Below, piece after piece: positions 54,751-63,303 of a DNA stretch of 64,000 nt. The stretch is from Virgisporangium aurantiacum (GTDB taxonomy: Bacteria; Actinomycetota; Actinomycetes; Mycobacteriales; Micromonosporaceae). The stretch is taken from assembly GCF_016863635.1 (NCBI RefSeq), contig NZ_BOPG01000012.1, positions 620,001-684,000 on the forward strand, written 5' to 3'. Under the pieces are notes generated by a model, which did no database searches, was not told where the DNA came from, and was given only the letters and a program-made list of their open reading frames with translations. The position numbers were made by a program, and so were the translations under genes. Each line of letters starts with the position of its first letter. Within the stretch, counting starts at the first letter, position 1.

Positions 54751-55305
54751 GTGCGCATGCACCTGCTGGGCATCGACTTCGGCACGTCGAACACGGTCGG
54801 GATGCTGCGGCTTCCCGACGGGCGGGTGCGCCCGCTGCTCTTCGACGGCTCGCCGTTGCTGCCGTCGGCGGTCTACCTCGACACCGCCGGAACGCTGCTG
54901 GTCGGCCGCGACGCCGGGCGTCGGTCCCGGCTGGACCCGCGCCGGTTCGAGCCCCACCCGAAGTCCCGGATCGACGACGGCGGCATCCTTCTCGGCGACC
55001 GCGAACTGCTGATCTTCCTCAACGCCTGCCGTAGCGCGGGAATCGCGCCCTACTACACGCGGATGATGGGCTGGGCCGAACAGTTGATGTCCGCCGGCGC
55101 CGGCGCGTTCATCGGGACGCTGTGGCCGGTCGAGACCACGAAGGCGGCGACGTTCGCGGAGGTGTTCTACGCGGCCCTGCTCGCCGGCGAGTCCCTCGGC
55201 GCCGCCGGCCTGAAGGCCCGCCGGACGATCGAGGACACCGCCGATCCGAGCTGGCTCGCGTACACGACCTACGGCAACCCGAACGCCGTCGCCACCCGCA
55301 TCTGA
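54751..55305 (+). pseudogene. Fusion scar: Hsp70 N-terminus joined to CHAT-protease C-terminus
   Basis: The 184-residue frame starts like an Hsp70 nucleotide-binding domain: GIDFGTSNTVGML (7-19), FDGSPLLPSAVYLD, FEPHPKSRIDDGGILLGDRE. From residue 86 it changes to a CHAT caspase-like domain: LLIFLNACRSAGIAPYYTRM (86-105), GAGAFIGTLWPVETTKAATF and a WLAYTTYGNPNA end. An Hsp70 needs about 500 residues and a CHAT domain needs an upstream catalytic His, both missing here. The likely cause is an in-frame deletion near 55006 that joined two neighbouring genes. Hsp70-like and CHAT genes often lie together in actinomycetes. Function is doubtful; a small adaptor is possible. Confidence 0.7.
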
Positions 55306-55309
55306 GACC

Positions 55310-56158
55310 TCAGCGGTGGATGTGGTCGAGATGGAGCATCTGCTTGAGGACGCTGTCCAGCTCGGCGTCGTCGAAAATGCTCTTCCAGTCGTCCTTGATG
55401 AGCTTGCGGCGACCGTAGTCCATCGCGATCAGGCAGGCGTCGGAGAACGGGTTGTCGCCGCGCAGGCCGTTGGCCAGGGCGACCTGCACGTGGCCCATCA
55501 GCATGGCGCGGGCCGCCGGCTCCGGCACGCCGACCGTGTCGACGGTCTCGCGCAGGGCGTCGTTGAGCAGGTCGCCGATCATGCAGGCGACCACCTCGAC
55601 CAGCGTCGGCTCCAGGTAGGCCAACTGCTTCACGGTGACCCAGTGCACGTCCAGAACCGGCGCGTACATGAGCCGGATGACCTGCTCGGCGGTCGCGATC
55701 GCCGCGGAGTTGCCGGATTCGAGCGCGGCCACCACGTCCTGCGGCGCGGCGATGCCGCCGAACGTGTCGTCGAGCTCGGCCTGCGTCTTCCGTTGCAGGA
55801 ACACCGACGGGTGGCACGGGTGGGCGACGGCGTACTCGACGTCGTCGCGCTGGTAGAGCAGGTTGGCGTAGGCGGCGGCCGGGTCGAGCGTCAGCACGAT
55901 CGTGCCGGGACGCACCCGCGGCACCACCGCGGCCGACACCGGCCCGAGCGCGATGTCGGGCACGGACAGGATGACGACGTCGGCCGTGGCGACCGCGGTC
56001 TCGGTGTCGGTGACGGTGCGGCCGGCGTCCACCGTGCGTTGAATGCCGGCGGAACCGCTCTCGCAGTAGAAGACGGTGTGGTCGCTGCGCTGCAGGTTGT
56101 TCGAGATGCGCAGGCCCATCTTGCCGCCCGCGCCGACGACCGCGATGGTCAGTGTCAT
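55310..56158 (-). CDS. NAD-binding oxidoreductase with phosphogluconate-dehydrogenase-like C-terminus (D-apionate oxidoisomerase-like)
   Basis: The 282-residue protein starts at ATG 56158. The Rossmann motif is IAVVGAGGKMGLRI (4-17), followed by VILSVPDIALG. The C-terminal helical half (QLAYLEPTLVEVVACMIGDL, RAMLMGHVQVALANGL) is like the domain called PGDH_C. ApnO, which oxidises and rearranges D-apionate to 3-oxo-isoapionate, belongs to such a family to my memory. The four enzymes encoded upstream in the same operon fit the rest of that route. The exact substrate is inferred. It overlaps the preceding gene by four bases and is last in the operon. Confidence 0.65.
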   Translation of the reverse strand: MTLTIAVVGAGGKMGLRISNNLQRSDHTVFYCESGSAGIQRTVDAGRTVTDTETAVATADVVILSVPDIALGPVSAAVVPRVRPGTIVLTLDPAAAYANLLYQRDDVEYAVAHPCHPSVFLQRKTQAELDDTFGGIAAPQDVVAALESGNSAAIATAEQVIRLMYAPVLDVHWVTVKQLAYLEPTLVEVVACMIGDLLNDALRETVDTVGVPEPAARAMLMGHVQVALANGLRGDNPFSDACLIAMDYGRRKLIKDDWKSIFDDAELDSVLKQMLHLDHIHR

Positions 56159-56940
56159 TGGTTCCAGCTCCTCAGGGTGTCCAGGTTCGTTGCGGTCCAG
56201 TGGTTCTCCAGGTCGCGGGTCGTGCGGCTGTCGCCCTGCCAGGGCAGCCAGTGCTCGATGACCTGGTTGACCCCGTGCTCGGCCGGCCGCACGGCGGCGA
56301 CCATCGCGGGGTAGTCGAGCAGGCCCTCGCCCAGCGGGCAGCCGGCGAGGGTGAAGCCCACCCAGCCGTCCTTCCGCGTGAACGCGAAGTCCTTGACGTG
56401 GATGTTGCGGACCCACGGCGCGGTCTTCTCGACCGTGTCGGTGGGGTGTTCCAGCGCGGCGACGCAGTTCGCCGGGTCGAGGCAGATGCCCAGCGCGGGC
56501 GAGTCGACGGCGACGACGACGTCGACGAGGGTGGCCGTCGGTACCTTCTCGTAGGTTTCCAGCGCCACGGTGACGCCGGCCTTTTCGAAGGCCGGCAGCG
56601 CCTGCCGCAGCGCGCTCACCGCATTGTCACGGTCCGTCGTGAGCATGCTTCGAACCAGGGTGACGTCGAGCGCGCGGGCGAGGTCGAGGTACCGGGCCAG
56701 GTGATCCGGTGCCACGCCGCGGGTGCCGAGTTCGAGTTCGACGTCGCGCCGCTCGGCCCGCGTCCGCAGGGCGCGCAGCGCCGCCGCGTCGTACTCCTCG
56801 ACGAGCGGGTAGTCGCAGATCTGGAACAGCGTCGCGCCCAGGTCGGCGGTGCGGTCGATCATGTCGGCGAGGTCGATGGGTTCGGGGCTGGTCGGGTGCC
56901 ACTGCCAGAAGAACGCGTACGTGCTCAGGCCGATCGTCAT
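56155..56940 (-). CDS. Xylose-isomerase-like TIM-barrel enzyme (3-oxo-isoapionate decarboxylase OiaC-like, or EryC-like epimerase)
   Basis: The 261-residue protein starts at ATG 56940. It is a sugar-phosphate isomerase/epimerase-type barrel: the metal-site residues appear in VALETYEKV, GICLDPANC, NIHVKDF and QVIEHWLP. Two functions are known in similar clusters: OiaC, which decarboxylates 3-oxo-isoapionate to L-erythrulose, and EryC, which epimerises erythrulose 1-phosphate. The adjacent ApnO-like gene and the L-erythrulose kinase-like gene favour OiaC. It overlaps its neighbours by ATGA on both sides. Confidence 0.7.
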   Translation of the reverse strand: MTIGLSTYAFFWQWHPTSPEPIDLADMIDRTADLGATLFQICDYPLVEEYDAAALRALRTRAERRDVELELGTRGVAPDHLARYLDLARALDVTLVRSMLTTDRDNAVSALRQALPAFEKAGVTVALETYEKVPTATLVDVVVAVDSPALGICLDPANCVAALEHPTDTVEKTAPWVRNIHVKDFAFTRKDGWVGFTLAGCPLGEGLLDYPAMVAAVRPAEHGVNQVIEHWLPWQGDSRTTRDLENHWTATNLDTLRSWNQ

Positions 56941-57674
56941 GCCGGGCTCCCCATCGTGCCGGCCTCGTCGAGGACGTCGGCCAGTGCCGCCGGGTCGTGC
57001 GCGAACCGGCCGAGGAACAGGCCGTCGACCGCCGGTCCGAGCCGGGTCAGCAGTCCCGGCCCGGCGCTGCCGCCGTAGATGACCGAGAGGTCGGGGCGGC
57101 GGTCGCGGAGTTCGGCGCAGACCGCCGCGATGTACGGGACGTCGGCGGGCTTGTCCGCGCCGATCGCCCAGACCGGCTCGTACGCGACGGTGACCGGCCC
57201 GTCGGGCGCGGTCCGCAGCGCGGAGGCGAGCTGACGCGTGCACTCCGACGCGGCGTCCAACGCCGGCGCCGGTCGCGGTTCGCCGACGCAGAGCACGGGC
57301 ACGAGACCGTTGCGCAGCGCGGCCGCCGTCTTGCCGGCGACGGTCGCCTCGTCCTCCCCGTACATCGCGCGCCGTTCCGCGTGCCCGACGGCCACGTACC
57401 GGGCGCCGGACTCGCGGAGCATCGCGCCGCTCACCTCACCGGTGTGCGCCCCACCGTCCGCAGTGGACAGATTCTGCGCGCCGACCGCGATCGGCGTCCC
57501 CGCGAAGATCTCCGCCGCCGCGACGATCGCCGGGAACGACGGCAGCACGAACAGCCGCACGGTCCGCAGGGCTGGGTGGTCGCCCACTCTGTCCACAATG
57601 GACCGGCACCACGACAGCGTCTGCCCGTACCCGAAGTACATCTTCAGGCTGACGCCGATCACCGGGCCGTTCAT
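56937..57674 (-). CDS. Triose-phosphate-isomerase-like tetrulose-phosphate isomerase (LerI/EryH type)
   Basis: The 245-residue barrel keeps the TIM catalytic residues: Lys11 in SLKMY, His in VGHAERR and Glu in VAYEPVWAIG, plus YGGSAGPG for the phosphate. The usual Asn before the Lys is Ser (GVSLKMYFGYGQ), as in isomerases acting on L-erythrulose 1-phosphate rather than the glycolytic enzyme. The operon context (kinase, RpiB) fits conversion of L-erythrulose 1-phosphate to D-erythrulose 4-phosphate. Confidence 0.85.
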   Translation of the reverse strand: MNGPVIGVSLKMYFGYGQTLSWCRSIVDRVGDHPALRTVRLFVLPSFPAIVAAAEIFAGTPIAVGAQNLSTADGGAHTGEVSGAMLRESGARYVAVGHAERRAMYGEDEATVAGKTAAALRNGLVPVLCVGEPRPAPALDAASECTRQLASALRTAPDGPVTVAYEPVWAIGADKPADVPYIAAVCAELRDRRPDLSVIYGGSAGPGLLTRLGPAVDGLFLGRFAHDPAALADVLDEAGTMGSPA

Positions 57675-57679
57675 GGGGC

Positions 57680-58162
57680 TCACGCCGCGCTCCGCGTCTC
57701 GTACGCGGTGATCCGCCCGACCTTGCCGGCGGACGCCGACGCGTCGTCGAACTCGTAGGTGAGCCACTCCTGCGCCAGCCGGCGCGCCAGTTCCAGCCCG
57801 ATGACCCGCTGGCCGAACGTGAGCACCTGCGCGTTGTTGCTCAGCACCGACCGCTCCACCGAGAAGCTGTCGTGTGCGGTGACGGCGCGGACGCCGGGCA
57901 CCTTGTTCGCGGCGATGGCCACGCCGAGACCGGTGCCGCACACCAGCAGTGCCCGGTCGGCCCGTCCGCTCGCGACGAGTTCCGCGGCGGCGATCGCCAC
58001 ATCGGGGTACGGCCGGTCCGAAGCACCGACGAGGTCGGCGACGTCGACCACGGACTCCACCCGGTCGCTCTTCGCCAGGTCGGCCTTCAGGGACTCCTTG
58101 TACTCGTAGCCGGCGTCGTCGGCGCCGACGACGATACGGAGCCGGCTGATGGGCTTGCTCAT
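57680..58162 (-). CDS. RpiB/LacAB family isomerase (D-erythrulose 4-phosphate isomerase, EryI type)
   Basis: The frame is open far upstream, but the real start is ATG 58162, overlapping the kinase stop; the product is 160 residues. RpiB hallmarks are [15 protein letters not shown] (10-24), the catalytic region [20 protein letters not shown] and [20 protein letters not shown], then [10 protein letters not shown]. In this operon it should convert D-erythrulose 4-phosphate to D-erythrose 4-phosphate, which enters the pentose phosphate pathway. A plain ribose-5-phosphate isomerase is less likely. Confidence 0.88.
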   Translation of the reverse strand: MSKPISRLRIVVGADDAGYEYKESLKADLAKSDRVESVVDVADLVGASDRPYPDVAIAAAELVASGRADRALLVCGTGLGVAIAANKVPGVRAVTAHDSFSVERSVLSNNAQVLTFGQRVIGLELARRLAQEWLTYEFDDASASAGKVGRITAYETRSAA

Positions 58163-59937
58163 CGGGTGTTCCTCTCGATCAGTACACTGTGGACGGTCCG
58201 GGCGATGAGGCTCAGCGACACGGCCCCCGCGTCGGGCGTCCCGAGGCTGCGCTCCGCGTGCGGCCGGGCGCGGCCCTTGCGCGGCAACAGGTTCCGGGTG
58301 GCGTCGGCGGCCTTCTCCGCGGCTGACGCGGCCGCGTCCCAGGCGTCGGTGGCCGAGGCCCCGTCGCCGGCCGCCGCCGCGTAGGCGACGTCGAGCGGGA
58401 TCAACGCGTCCACCATGGTCTTGTCGCCGGGCCCGGCACCGCCCGCGGCGCAGATGCCGTCGCGGGCCGCGCGGAGGGCGAGCGCCATCGTGACGGGCGT
58501 GGGCCCGCCCGCGTCGCCGAGCGTCTCGCCGATGCGCCGCAGGGCGATGCCCCACAGCGCTCCGGACGTGCCACCGGCGCGCCCCGCCCACGCCTCCGCG
58601 GCCGCCGTGAGCAGCGACCCCACCCCGGCGCCCCGCTCGTACGCCACCCGCGCGGCGGTAGCGGCCGCCGTCGCGCCGCGCTGCATGCCGATGCCGTGGT
58701 CCCCGTCCCCGGCAACCGCGTCGATCCGGCCGAGCTCGTCGGCGTGCGCGTCGATCGTCCCCTCGATCGCGGTCAGGACCTCGACGGCGGTCGCCGCGGC
58801 CAGCCGCGACGCCGCGTCCGCAACGGGCGTCTCCGCGGGCTGCACAGCCAGGAACCTCCACTGTGGACCGTGCTGCTCGGGCTCGGCCCCGGCGGTGGCC
58901 ACCGGACCGGCTTCGACCGGCCCGAGCGCGACCGTGCCGCGGTGGAAGCCGGCCGCGTCGGCCGGTGCGAGCCAGAGCCGCTCCAGGTCGTCGTCGAGCC
59001 AGGCGAGCGTGAGCGAGACGCCGGCCATGTCGAAGCTGGTGCACAGCTCGCCGACCTCCGGCGCCACGACGGCGACGCCGGCCGCGGCCAGCCTGCGGGC
59101 CACCCGCCCGTAGACCACGAACAGCTCCTCGTTCTTCACCGAGCCGAGCCCGTTCAGCAGCACCGCCGCCCGGGTCCCCGCGTCGGCGGGACGCTCGTCG
59201 AGCAGGCGGTCGACGAGCAGGTCGGCCAGGCCGTCGGCGGTGGGCAGGTCGACCTCGGCGAAGCCGGGCTCGCCGTGGATACCCAGGCCGATCGCCATCC
59301 GGCCGGCCGGCACGTCGAACAGCGGCGTGGACGCACCGGGAAGAGTGCAGCCGGAGAACGCGACGCCCATCGTGTAACAGCGGTCGTTCGCCCGGCGGGC
59401 CAGCGCGGTCACCTCGGCGAGCGTCCGGCCCTCGGCGGCGGCCGCCCCGGCGATCTTGAAGACGACCAGGTCGCCGGCGATGCCGCGGCGCTTGTCGCGC
59501 TCGGTCGGCGGGGCGCTGAAGATGTCGTCGGTGACGCGGACGGTCTCGACGGCCAGGCCGGCCGCGCGCAACTCGTCCTGCGCGGCGTCGAAGTTCAGGC
59601 AGTCACCGGCGTAGTTGCCGTACGTCAGCAGGATCCCGCCGCCATCACCGGCGGCACGGTCGACGGCGCGCGCGACGGTCGTCACCTGGCGCGCCGACGG
59701 CGAGGCGAAGACGTTGCCGACGACCGCGCCGTCGGCCAGGCCGGGACCGACCAGGCCGGCGAACGCCGGGTAGTGCCCGGACCCGCCGCCGACCACCACG
59801 GCCACCCGGCCGGGCGGCGTGGCAGTACTGCGCACCACCCCACCGGGCACCGCACGCACGCGGTGGGCGTGCGCGGCCACGAAGCCGTCGGTCATCTCGT
59901 CGGCGAAGGCCGCCGGGTCGTTGAACAGGCGAGTCAT
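58159..59937 (-). CDS. Fused DhaK-DhaL kinase (L-erythrulose kinase LerK-like)
   Basis: The 592-residue ATP-dependent kinase starts at ATG 59937. The DhaK half (1-330) has [18 protein letters not shown] (46-63) and the substrate-binding His in GLGIHGEPG (about 218). The DhaL half (about 385-590) has the Mg-ATP loop [15 protein letters not shown] and [12 protein letters not shown] and GDKTMVDAL. This single-chain form also phosphorylates dihydroxyacetone, but the TIM- and RpiB-type neighbours point to a tetrulose substrate. It overlaps the RpiB gene and follows the transporter gene by 11 bp. Confidence 0.88.
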   Translation of the reverse strand: MTRLFNDPAAFADEMTDGFVAAHAHRVRAVPGGVVRSTATPPGRVAVVVGGGSGHYPAFAGLVGPGLADGAVVGNVFASPSARQVTTVARAVDRAAGDGGGILLTYGNYAGDCLNFDAAQDELRAAGLAVETVRVTDDIFSAPPTERDKRRGIAGDLVVFKIAGAAAAEGRTLAEVTALARRANDRCYTMGVAFSGCTLPGASTPLFDVPAGRMAIGLGIHGEPGFAEVDLPTADGLADLLVDRLLDERPADAGTRAAVLLNGLGSVKNEELFVVYGRVARRLAAAGVAVVAPEVGELCTSFDMAGVSLTLAWLDDDLERLWLAPADAAGFHRGTVALGPVEAGPVATAGAEPEQHGPQWRFLAVQPAETPVADAASRLAAATAVEVLTAIEGTIDAHADELGRIDAVAGDGDHGIGMQRGATAAATAARVAYERGAGVGSLLTAAAEAWAGRAGGTSGALWGIALRRIGETLGDAGGPTPVTMALALRAARDGICAAGGAGPGDKTMVDALIPLDVAYAAAAGDGASATDAWDAAASAAEKAADATRNLLPRKGRARPHAERSLGTPDAGAVSLSLIARTVHSVLIERNTR

Positions 59938-59948
59938 TGTCGAACCCT

Positions 59949-61319
59949 TCAGTGCGCGACGGGCGCGGGGATGCGGGCGGCGACGGCGACCCGGTCGCGT
60001 CGACCCAGTGCCACCATCAGGACGGCGGACAGCAGCATCAGCGCGCCGACCGCAAAGAACGCGACCTTGTAGTCGCCGCCGTTGGCGTCGGCGAGCCAGC
60101 CGGTGACGTACGGCGCGGCGAAGCCGGCCACGTTGCCCATCGTGTTGATCAGCGCGATGCCGGCGGCGGCCGCGGCACCGGCGAGGAACTGGGTGGGCAC
60201 GGTCCAGAAGTTCGGCAGCGCCGCGAAGATCGAGCAGGCGGTGATCGTGATGATGAAGACGGTCATCGCCGGCGACCCCGCGAACAGCGCGAGCGGGATG
60301 CTGATCCCGCCGGTCACCGCCGGGATCGCGATGTGACCGGTCTTCACGCCGTGCCTGGTGGCGTGCCGGGTGGCGAGGAACAGCACGACCGCGGCGGGCA
60401 GGTACGGGATCGCGGTGATCAGGCCCTTCTGCACCAGGTTGAACGTGGTGCCGAACTGGTCCTGGAAGCCGGCGATCACGGTCGGCAGGAAGAAGGCCAG
60501 CGCGTACAGGCCGTAGATGAAGCCGAAGTAGATGAGGCTGAGCGTCCACACGCGTCCGCTACTGAAAGCGGCCTTGAGGGCGCCAAAGCCGTGCGCCTGC
60601 GCGGCGGCCGGCTTCTCCGCGTGCTCGCGGGCGATCTCGTCGGTGAGCCAGTCGCGCTCGGCCGGGGTGAGCCACTTCGCCTTCGCCGGCGAGTCGACCA
60701 GGTAGAACCACGCGATGACGCCGACGACGATCGCGGGTGCGCCGACGCCGAGGAACATGAAGCGCCAGCCCTCCAGCCCGAAGAAGACGCCGTCGTGGCT
60801 CAGCAGCCAGCCGGCCAGCGGGGCGCCCAGCACGGTGGTGAGCGGCTGGGCCAGGTAGAACAGGCCGAGCACCTTGCTGCGGTAGCGGCCCGGGACCCAC
60901 AGGCTCAGGAACAGGATCGCGCCGGGGAAGAACCCCGCCTCCGCGACGCCGAGCAGGAAGCGCAGCCACGACAGCTGCGTGTACGACCCGACGAACGTGA
61001 ACAGCACCGCGACGATGCCCCAGGTCACCATGATCCGGGCGAGCCAGCGGCGGGCGCCGAACCGGTGCAGGGCCAGGTTGCTTGGCACCTCCAACAGGAT
61101 GTAGCCGATGAAGAAGACACCGGACGCGAAGCCGTACTGCGCGGCGGTGAGGCCGAGGTCGTCGTTCATGCCGTTCGGGCCGGCGAACCCGATGGCGGTG
61201 CGGTCCAGGTAGTTGATGAAGAACATCAACGCGACGAACGGAACCAGGCGCGTGGCGATCTTGCGGATCGCGGATCTCTCGACGGTCTGTGTGGGCGGCG
61301 CGGCGGGGGCGGCGGTCAT
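59949..61319 (-). CDS. MFS transporter, anion:cation symporter (ACS) type
   Basis: The 456-residue protein starts at ATG 61319 and has twelve hydrophobic segments. The first loop has NYLDRTAIGFAGPNGMNDDLG (from about 40), and FFIGYILLEVPSNLALHRFGARRWLARIMVTWG is the ACS-type signature. Such carriers import sugar acids and similar anions with protons, which suits D-apionate as substrate. It is the first gene of the catabolic operon, next to the regulated promoter. Confidence 0.9.
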   Translation of the reverse strand: MTAAPAAPPTQTVERSAIRKIATRLVPFVALMFFINYLDRTAIGFAGPNGMNDDLGLTAAQYGFASGVFFIGYILLEVPSNLALHRFGARRWLARIMVTWGIVAVLFTFVGSYTQLSWLRFLLGVAEAGFFPGAILFLSLWVPGRYRSKVLGLFYLAQPLTTVLGAPLAGWLLSHDGVFFGLEGWRFMFLGVGAPAIVVGVIAWFYLVDSPAKAKWLTPAERDWLTDEIAREHAEKPAAAQAHGFGALKAAFSSGRVWTLSLIYFGFIYGLYALAFFLPTVIAGFQDQFGTTFNLVQKGLITAIPYLPAAVVLFLATRHATRHGVKTGHIAIPAVTGGISIPLALFAGSPAMTVFIITITACSIFAALPNFWTVPTQFLAGAAAAAGIALINTMGNVAGFAAPYVTGWLADANGGDYKVAFFAVGALMLLSAVLMVALGRRDRVAVAARIPAPVAH

Positions 61320-61364
61320 ACGAACTCCTACATCGAAAACTCTCAGCAATCGAGCTGTGGCTAA

Positions 61365-61393
61365 ATAGTCACCATGATTGGTCGACCTGTCAA
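61365..61393 (-). promoter_or_regulatory. Promoter of the apionate/erythrulose operon
   Basis: On the minus strand TTGACA (61393-61388) and GACTAT (61370-61365) are 17 nt apart, 46 nt ahead of the MFS start. The -35 box lies inside the FadR-type operator, so binding there would block transcription. Confidence 0.5.
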
Positions 61394-61417
61394 CCGGTTG
61401 ACCAATTTTGGTTGACC
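61377..61417. promoter_or_regulatory. FadR/GntR-type operator cluster
   Basis: Outer arms ATTGGTC (61377-61383) and GACCAAT (61400-61406) enclose the 14-bp perfect palindrome GTCAACCGGTTGAC (61389-61402). GGTTGACC occurs at 61396-61403 and 61410-61417, and the related GGTCGACC at 61380-61387. These lie between divergent promoters, suiting joint control of the operon and regulator. Confidence 0.7.
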
Positions 61418-61436
61418 GGTTGCTAGGATTTGGCAC

Positions 61437-62171
61437 ATGACGAGTACCGACGGCACCCAGACCCTCAGCGCCGCGCTCGGTGGAACGATCAAGAGTTCCA
61501 CCGCGATGGCCGAGGTCACCCGCCGCCTGCTGGACTACATCGCGAGCGGTGCCGTCGCGCAGGGCGACCGGTTACCGCCGGAACGCCAGCTCTCGTCGCT
61601 CATGGGCGTCGGCCGCTCGGCCGTCCGCGAGGCCCTCGCCGCGCTGGAGATCCTCGGGATCGTCACCGTGCGCCCGGGTTCCGGGACCTACCTCAGCGGC
61701 GGCACGTCGGAACTGCTCCCGCAGACGCTGTCGTGGGGCATCCTGTTGCACTCCGACAAGACCCGCGAGCTGATCGAGGTGCGCCACGGGCTGGAGATCC
61801 AGGCCGCCCGGCTGGCGGCGACGCACGCGTCCGACGCGGCCCGGTCCCGCCTCACCGAACACACCACGACGATGGAGCGCAGCGTCGACGACTTCGACCG
61901 CTTCGTCACCGCGGACATGCTGTTCCACCAGGAACTCGCGCTCGCCGCGAACAACGTCCTGCTCCGCGACCTGCTGCAGAACGTCCGGTCGCTGATCCGC
62001 ATCTGGGTGGAGCGCGCCCTCGACGACGCCGACCACGCGAAGCTCACCATCGCGGAGCACCGCGCGATCCTGGCCGCCATCGAGGCCCGCGACCCGAAGG
62101 CCGCCGCCGACGCGATGGACCGGCACATGCACAGCGCCGCCGCCCGCCTCCTGTCCACCCTCGACGGGTAA
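61437..62171 (+). CDS. FadR-family (GntR) transcriptional regulator
   Basis: The 244-residue protein has a winged helix (about 20-90: VTRRLLDYIASG, DRLPPERQLSSLMGVGRSAVREALAALEILGI, PGSGTYL) and a helical FCD effector domain (about 100-240). Likely metal-binding residues lie in DFDRFVTADMLFHQELALA, EHRAIL and RHMHSA. It should sense the carbon source or an intermediate. TAGGAT at 61424-61429 lies only seven bases before the ATG, with no ribosome site, so a leaderless transcript is likely. Confidence 0.93.
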   Translation: MTSTDGTQTLSAALGGTIKSSTAMAEVTRRLLDYIASGAVAQGDRLPPERQLSSLMGVGRSAVREALAALEILGIVTVRPGSGTYLSGGTSELLPQTLSWGILLHSDKTRELIEVRHGLEIQAARLAATHASDAARSRLTEHTTTMERSVDDFDRFVTADMLFHQELALAANNVLLRDLLQNVRSLIRIWVERALDDADHAKLTIAEHRAILAAIEARDPKAAADAMDRHMHSAAARLLSTLDG

Positions 62172-62181
62172 CCGCCCGTGG

Positions 62182-63282
62182 CTAGGCCGCCGCGGCGGCG
62201 CGATCGCGCTTGGCGACCTCTTCGCGGACGAGCGGGATGACGTAGCGGCCGAAGTCGACCGTGTCGTCGTAGATGTCGTAGCCGCGGGCCGACAGGATGT
62301 CGACGCCGAGGTCGACGTAGTCGAGCAGGGCCCGCGCGACGGTCTCCGGCGTGCCGACGAGCGCGTTGGAGTTGCCCGCACCGCCGGTCGCCTTCGCCGT
62401 GGCCGTCCACAGTGCACGGTCGAACCGGTCGCCGCGCTCGGCGACCGCCAGCAGCCGCTGCGACCCGGTGTTCTCCGGTGCGGTGGCCGGGTGCCGGCGG
62501 CTGAGCGGGCCGGCGGCCTTGCGCGCCTCGATCCGCCCGAGGATCCGGTGCGCCTTCTCCCAGGCCAGTTCCTCGGTGGGCGCGATGATCGGCCGGAACG
62601 CCACCTGGATGCGCGGGACGTCGGTGCGCCCCGCCGCGCGGGCCGCCGCCCGCACGGCGGCGATCTGTTCCGCGGTCTCGGCCAGCGGCTCGCCCCACAG
62701 GCAGTAGATGTCCGCCTCGGCGCCGCCGGCGGCGTACGCGGCCGGTGACGAGCCGCCGAACGACACCCCGATCCGGGGCTGCTGCACCGGGAAGATGTCG
62801 GAGACGAAGTCGGCGAACCGGTAGTGCGTTCCGGTGTGGTCGAACGGTTCCCGCGACGTCCAGGCCTTCTTCACGATCCCGATGTACTCGCGGGTGCGGT
62901 CGTAGCGTTCGTCCTTGGTGAGGTAGTCGCCCTCGCGCTGCTGCTCGTGGTCGTTGCCGCCGGTGATGAAGTGCACGGTCAGCCGGCCGTCGCTGATGTG
63001 GTCGAGGGTGGCGAACGTCTTCGCCGCGAACGTCGGGTACGACACGTTGGGCCGGTGCGCGAGCAGGATCTGCAGATCCGGGACCTTGCTCGCCACGAAC
63101 GCCGCCACCTGCGCGGGCTCGGGCGCGCCGGCGCCGTAGGCGAAGAGCACCCGGTCCCACCCGTTGTCGGCGTGGGCGCGGGCCAGCTTGAGGGTGTAGT
63201 CGCGGTCGAAGGCGGCGGTGGTGCGCGGGTTGGTCTCCGACCCGTCCTGCGTGCCGCCGATGCCGAGAAACTCCACGGGCAT
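62182..63282 (-). CDS. LLM class flavin-dependent monooxygenase, SsuD-like
   Basis: The 366-residue FMNH2-dependent enzyme starts at ATG 63282. Luciferase-like features include WDRVLFAYGAGAPEPAQVAAF, LAHRPNVSYPTFAAKTFATL and GRLTVHFITGG. The sequence around HEQQREGDYLTKDERYDRTREY is typical of alkanesulfonate monooxygenases. Next to a TauD-type dioxygenase, a role in releasing sulfite from organosulfur compounds is inferred. No flavin reductase is seen in the window; it may lie to the right. Confidence 0.85.
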   Translation of the reverse strand: MPVEFLGIGGTQDGSETNPRTTAAFDRDYTLKLARAHADNGWDRVLFAYGAGAPEPAQVAAFVASKVPDLQILLAHRPNVSYPTFAAKTFATLDHISDGRLTVHFITGGNDHEQQREGDYLTKDERYDRTREYIGIVKKAWTSREPFDHTGTHYRFADFVSDIFPVQQPRIGVSFGGSSPAAYAAGGAEADIYCLWGEPLAETAEQIAAVRAAARAAGRTDVPRIQVAFRPIIAPTEELAWEKAHRILGRIEARKAAGPLSRRHPATAPENTGSQRLLAVAERGDRFDRALWTATAKATGGAGNSNALVGTPETVARALLDYVDLGVDILSARGYDIYDDTVDFGRYVIPLVREEVAKRDRAAAAA

Positions 63283-63303
63283 GATGCTTTCCCTTCTACC
63301 GCT

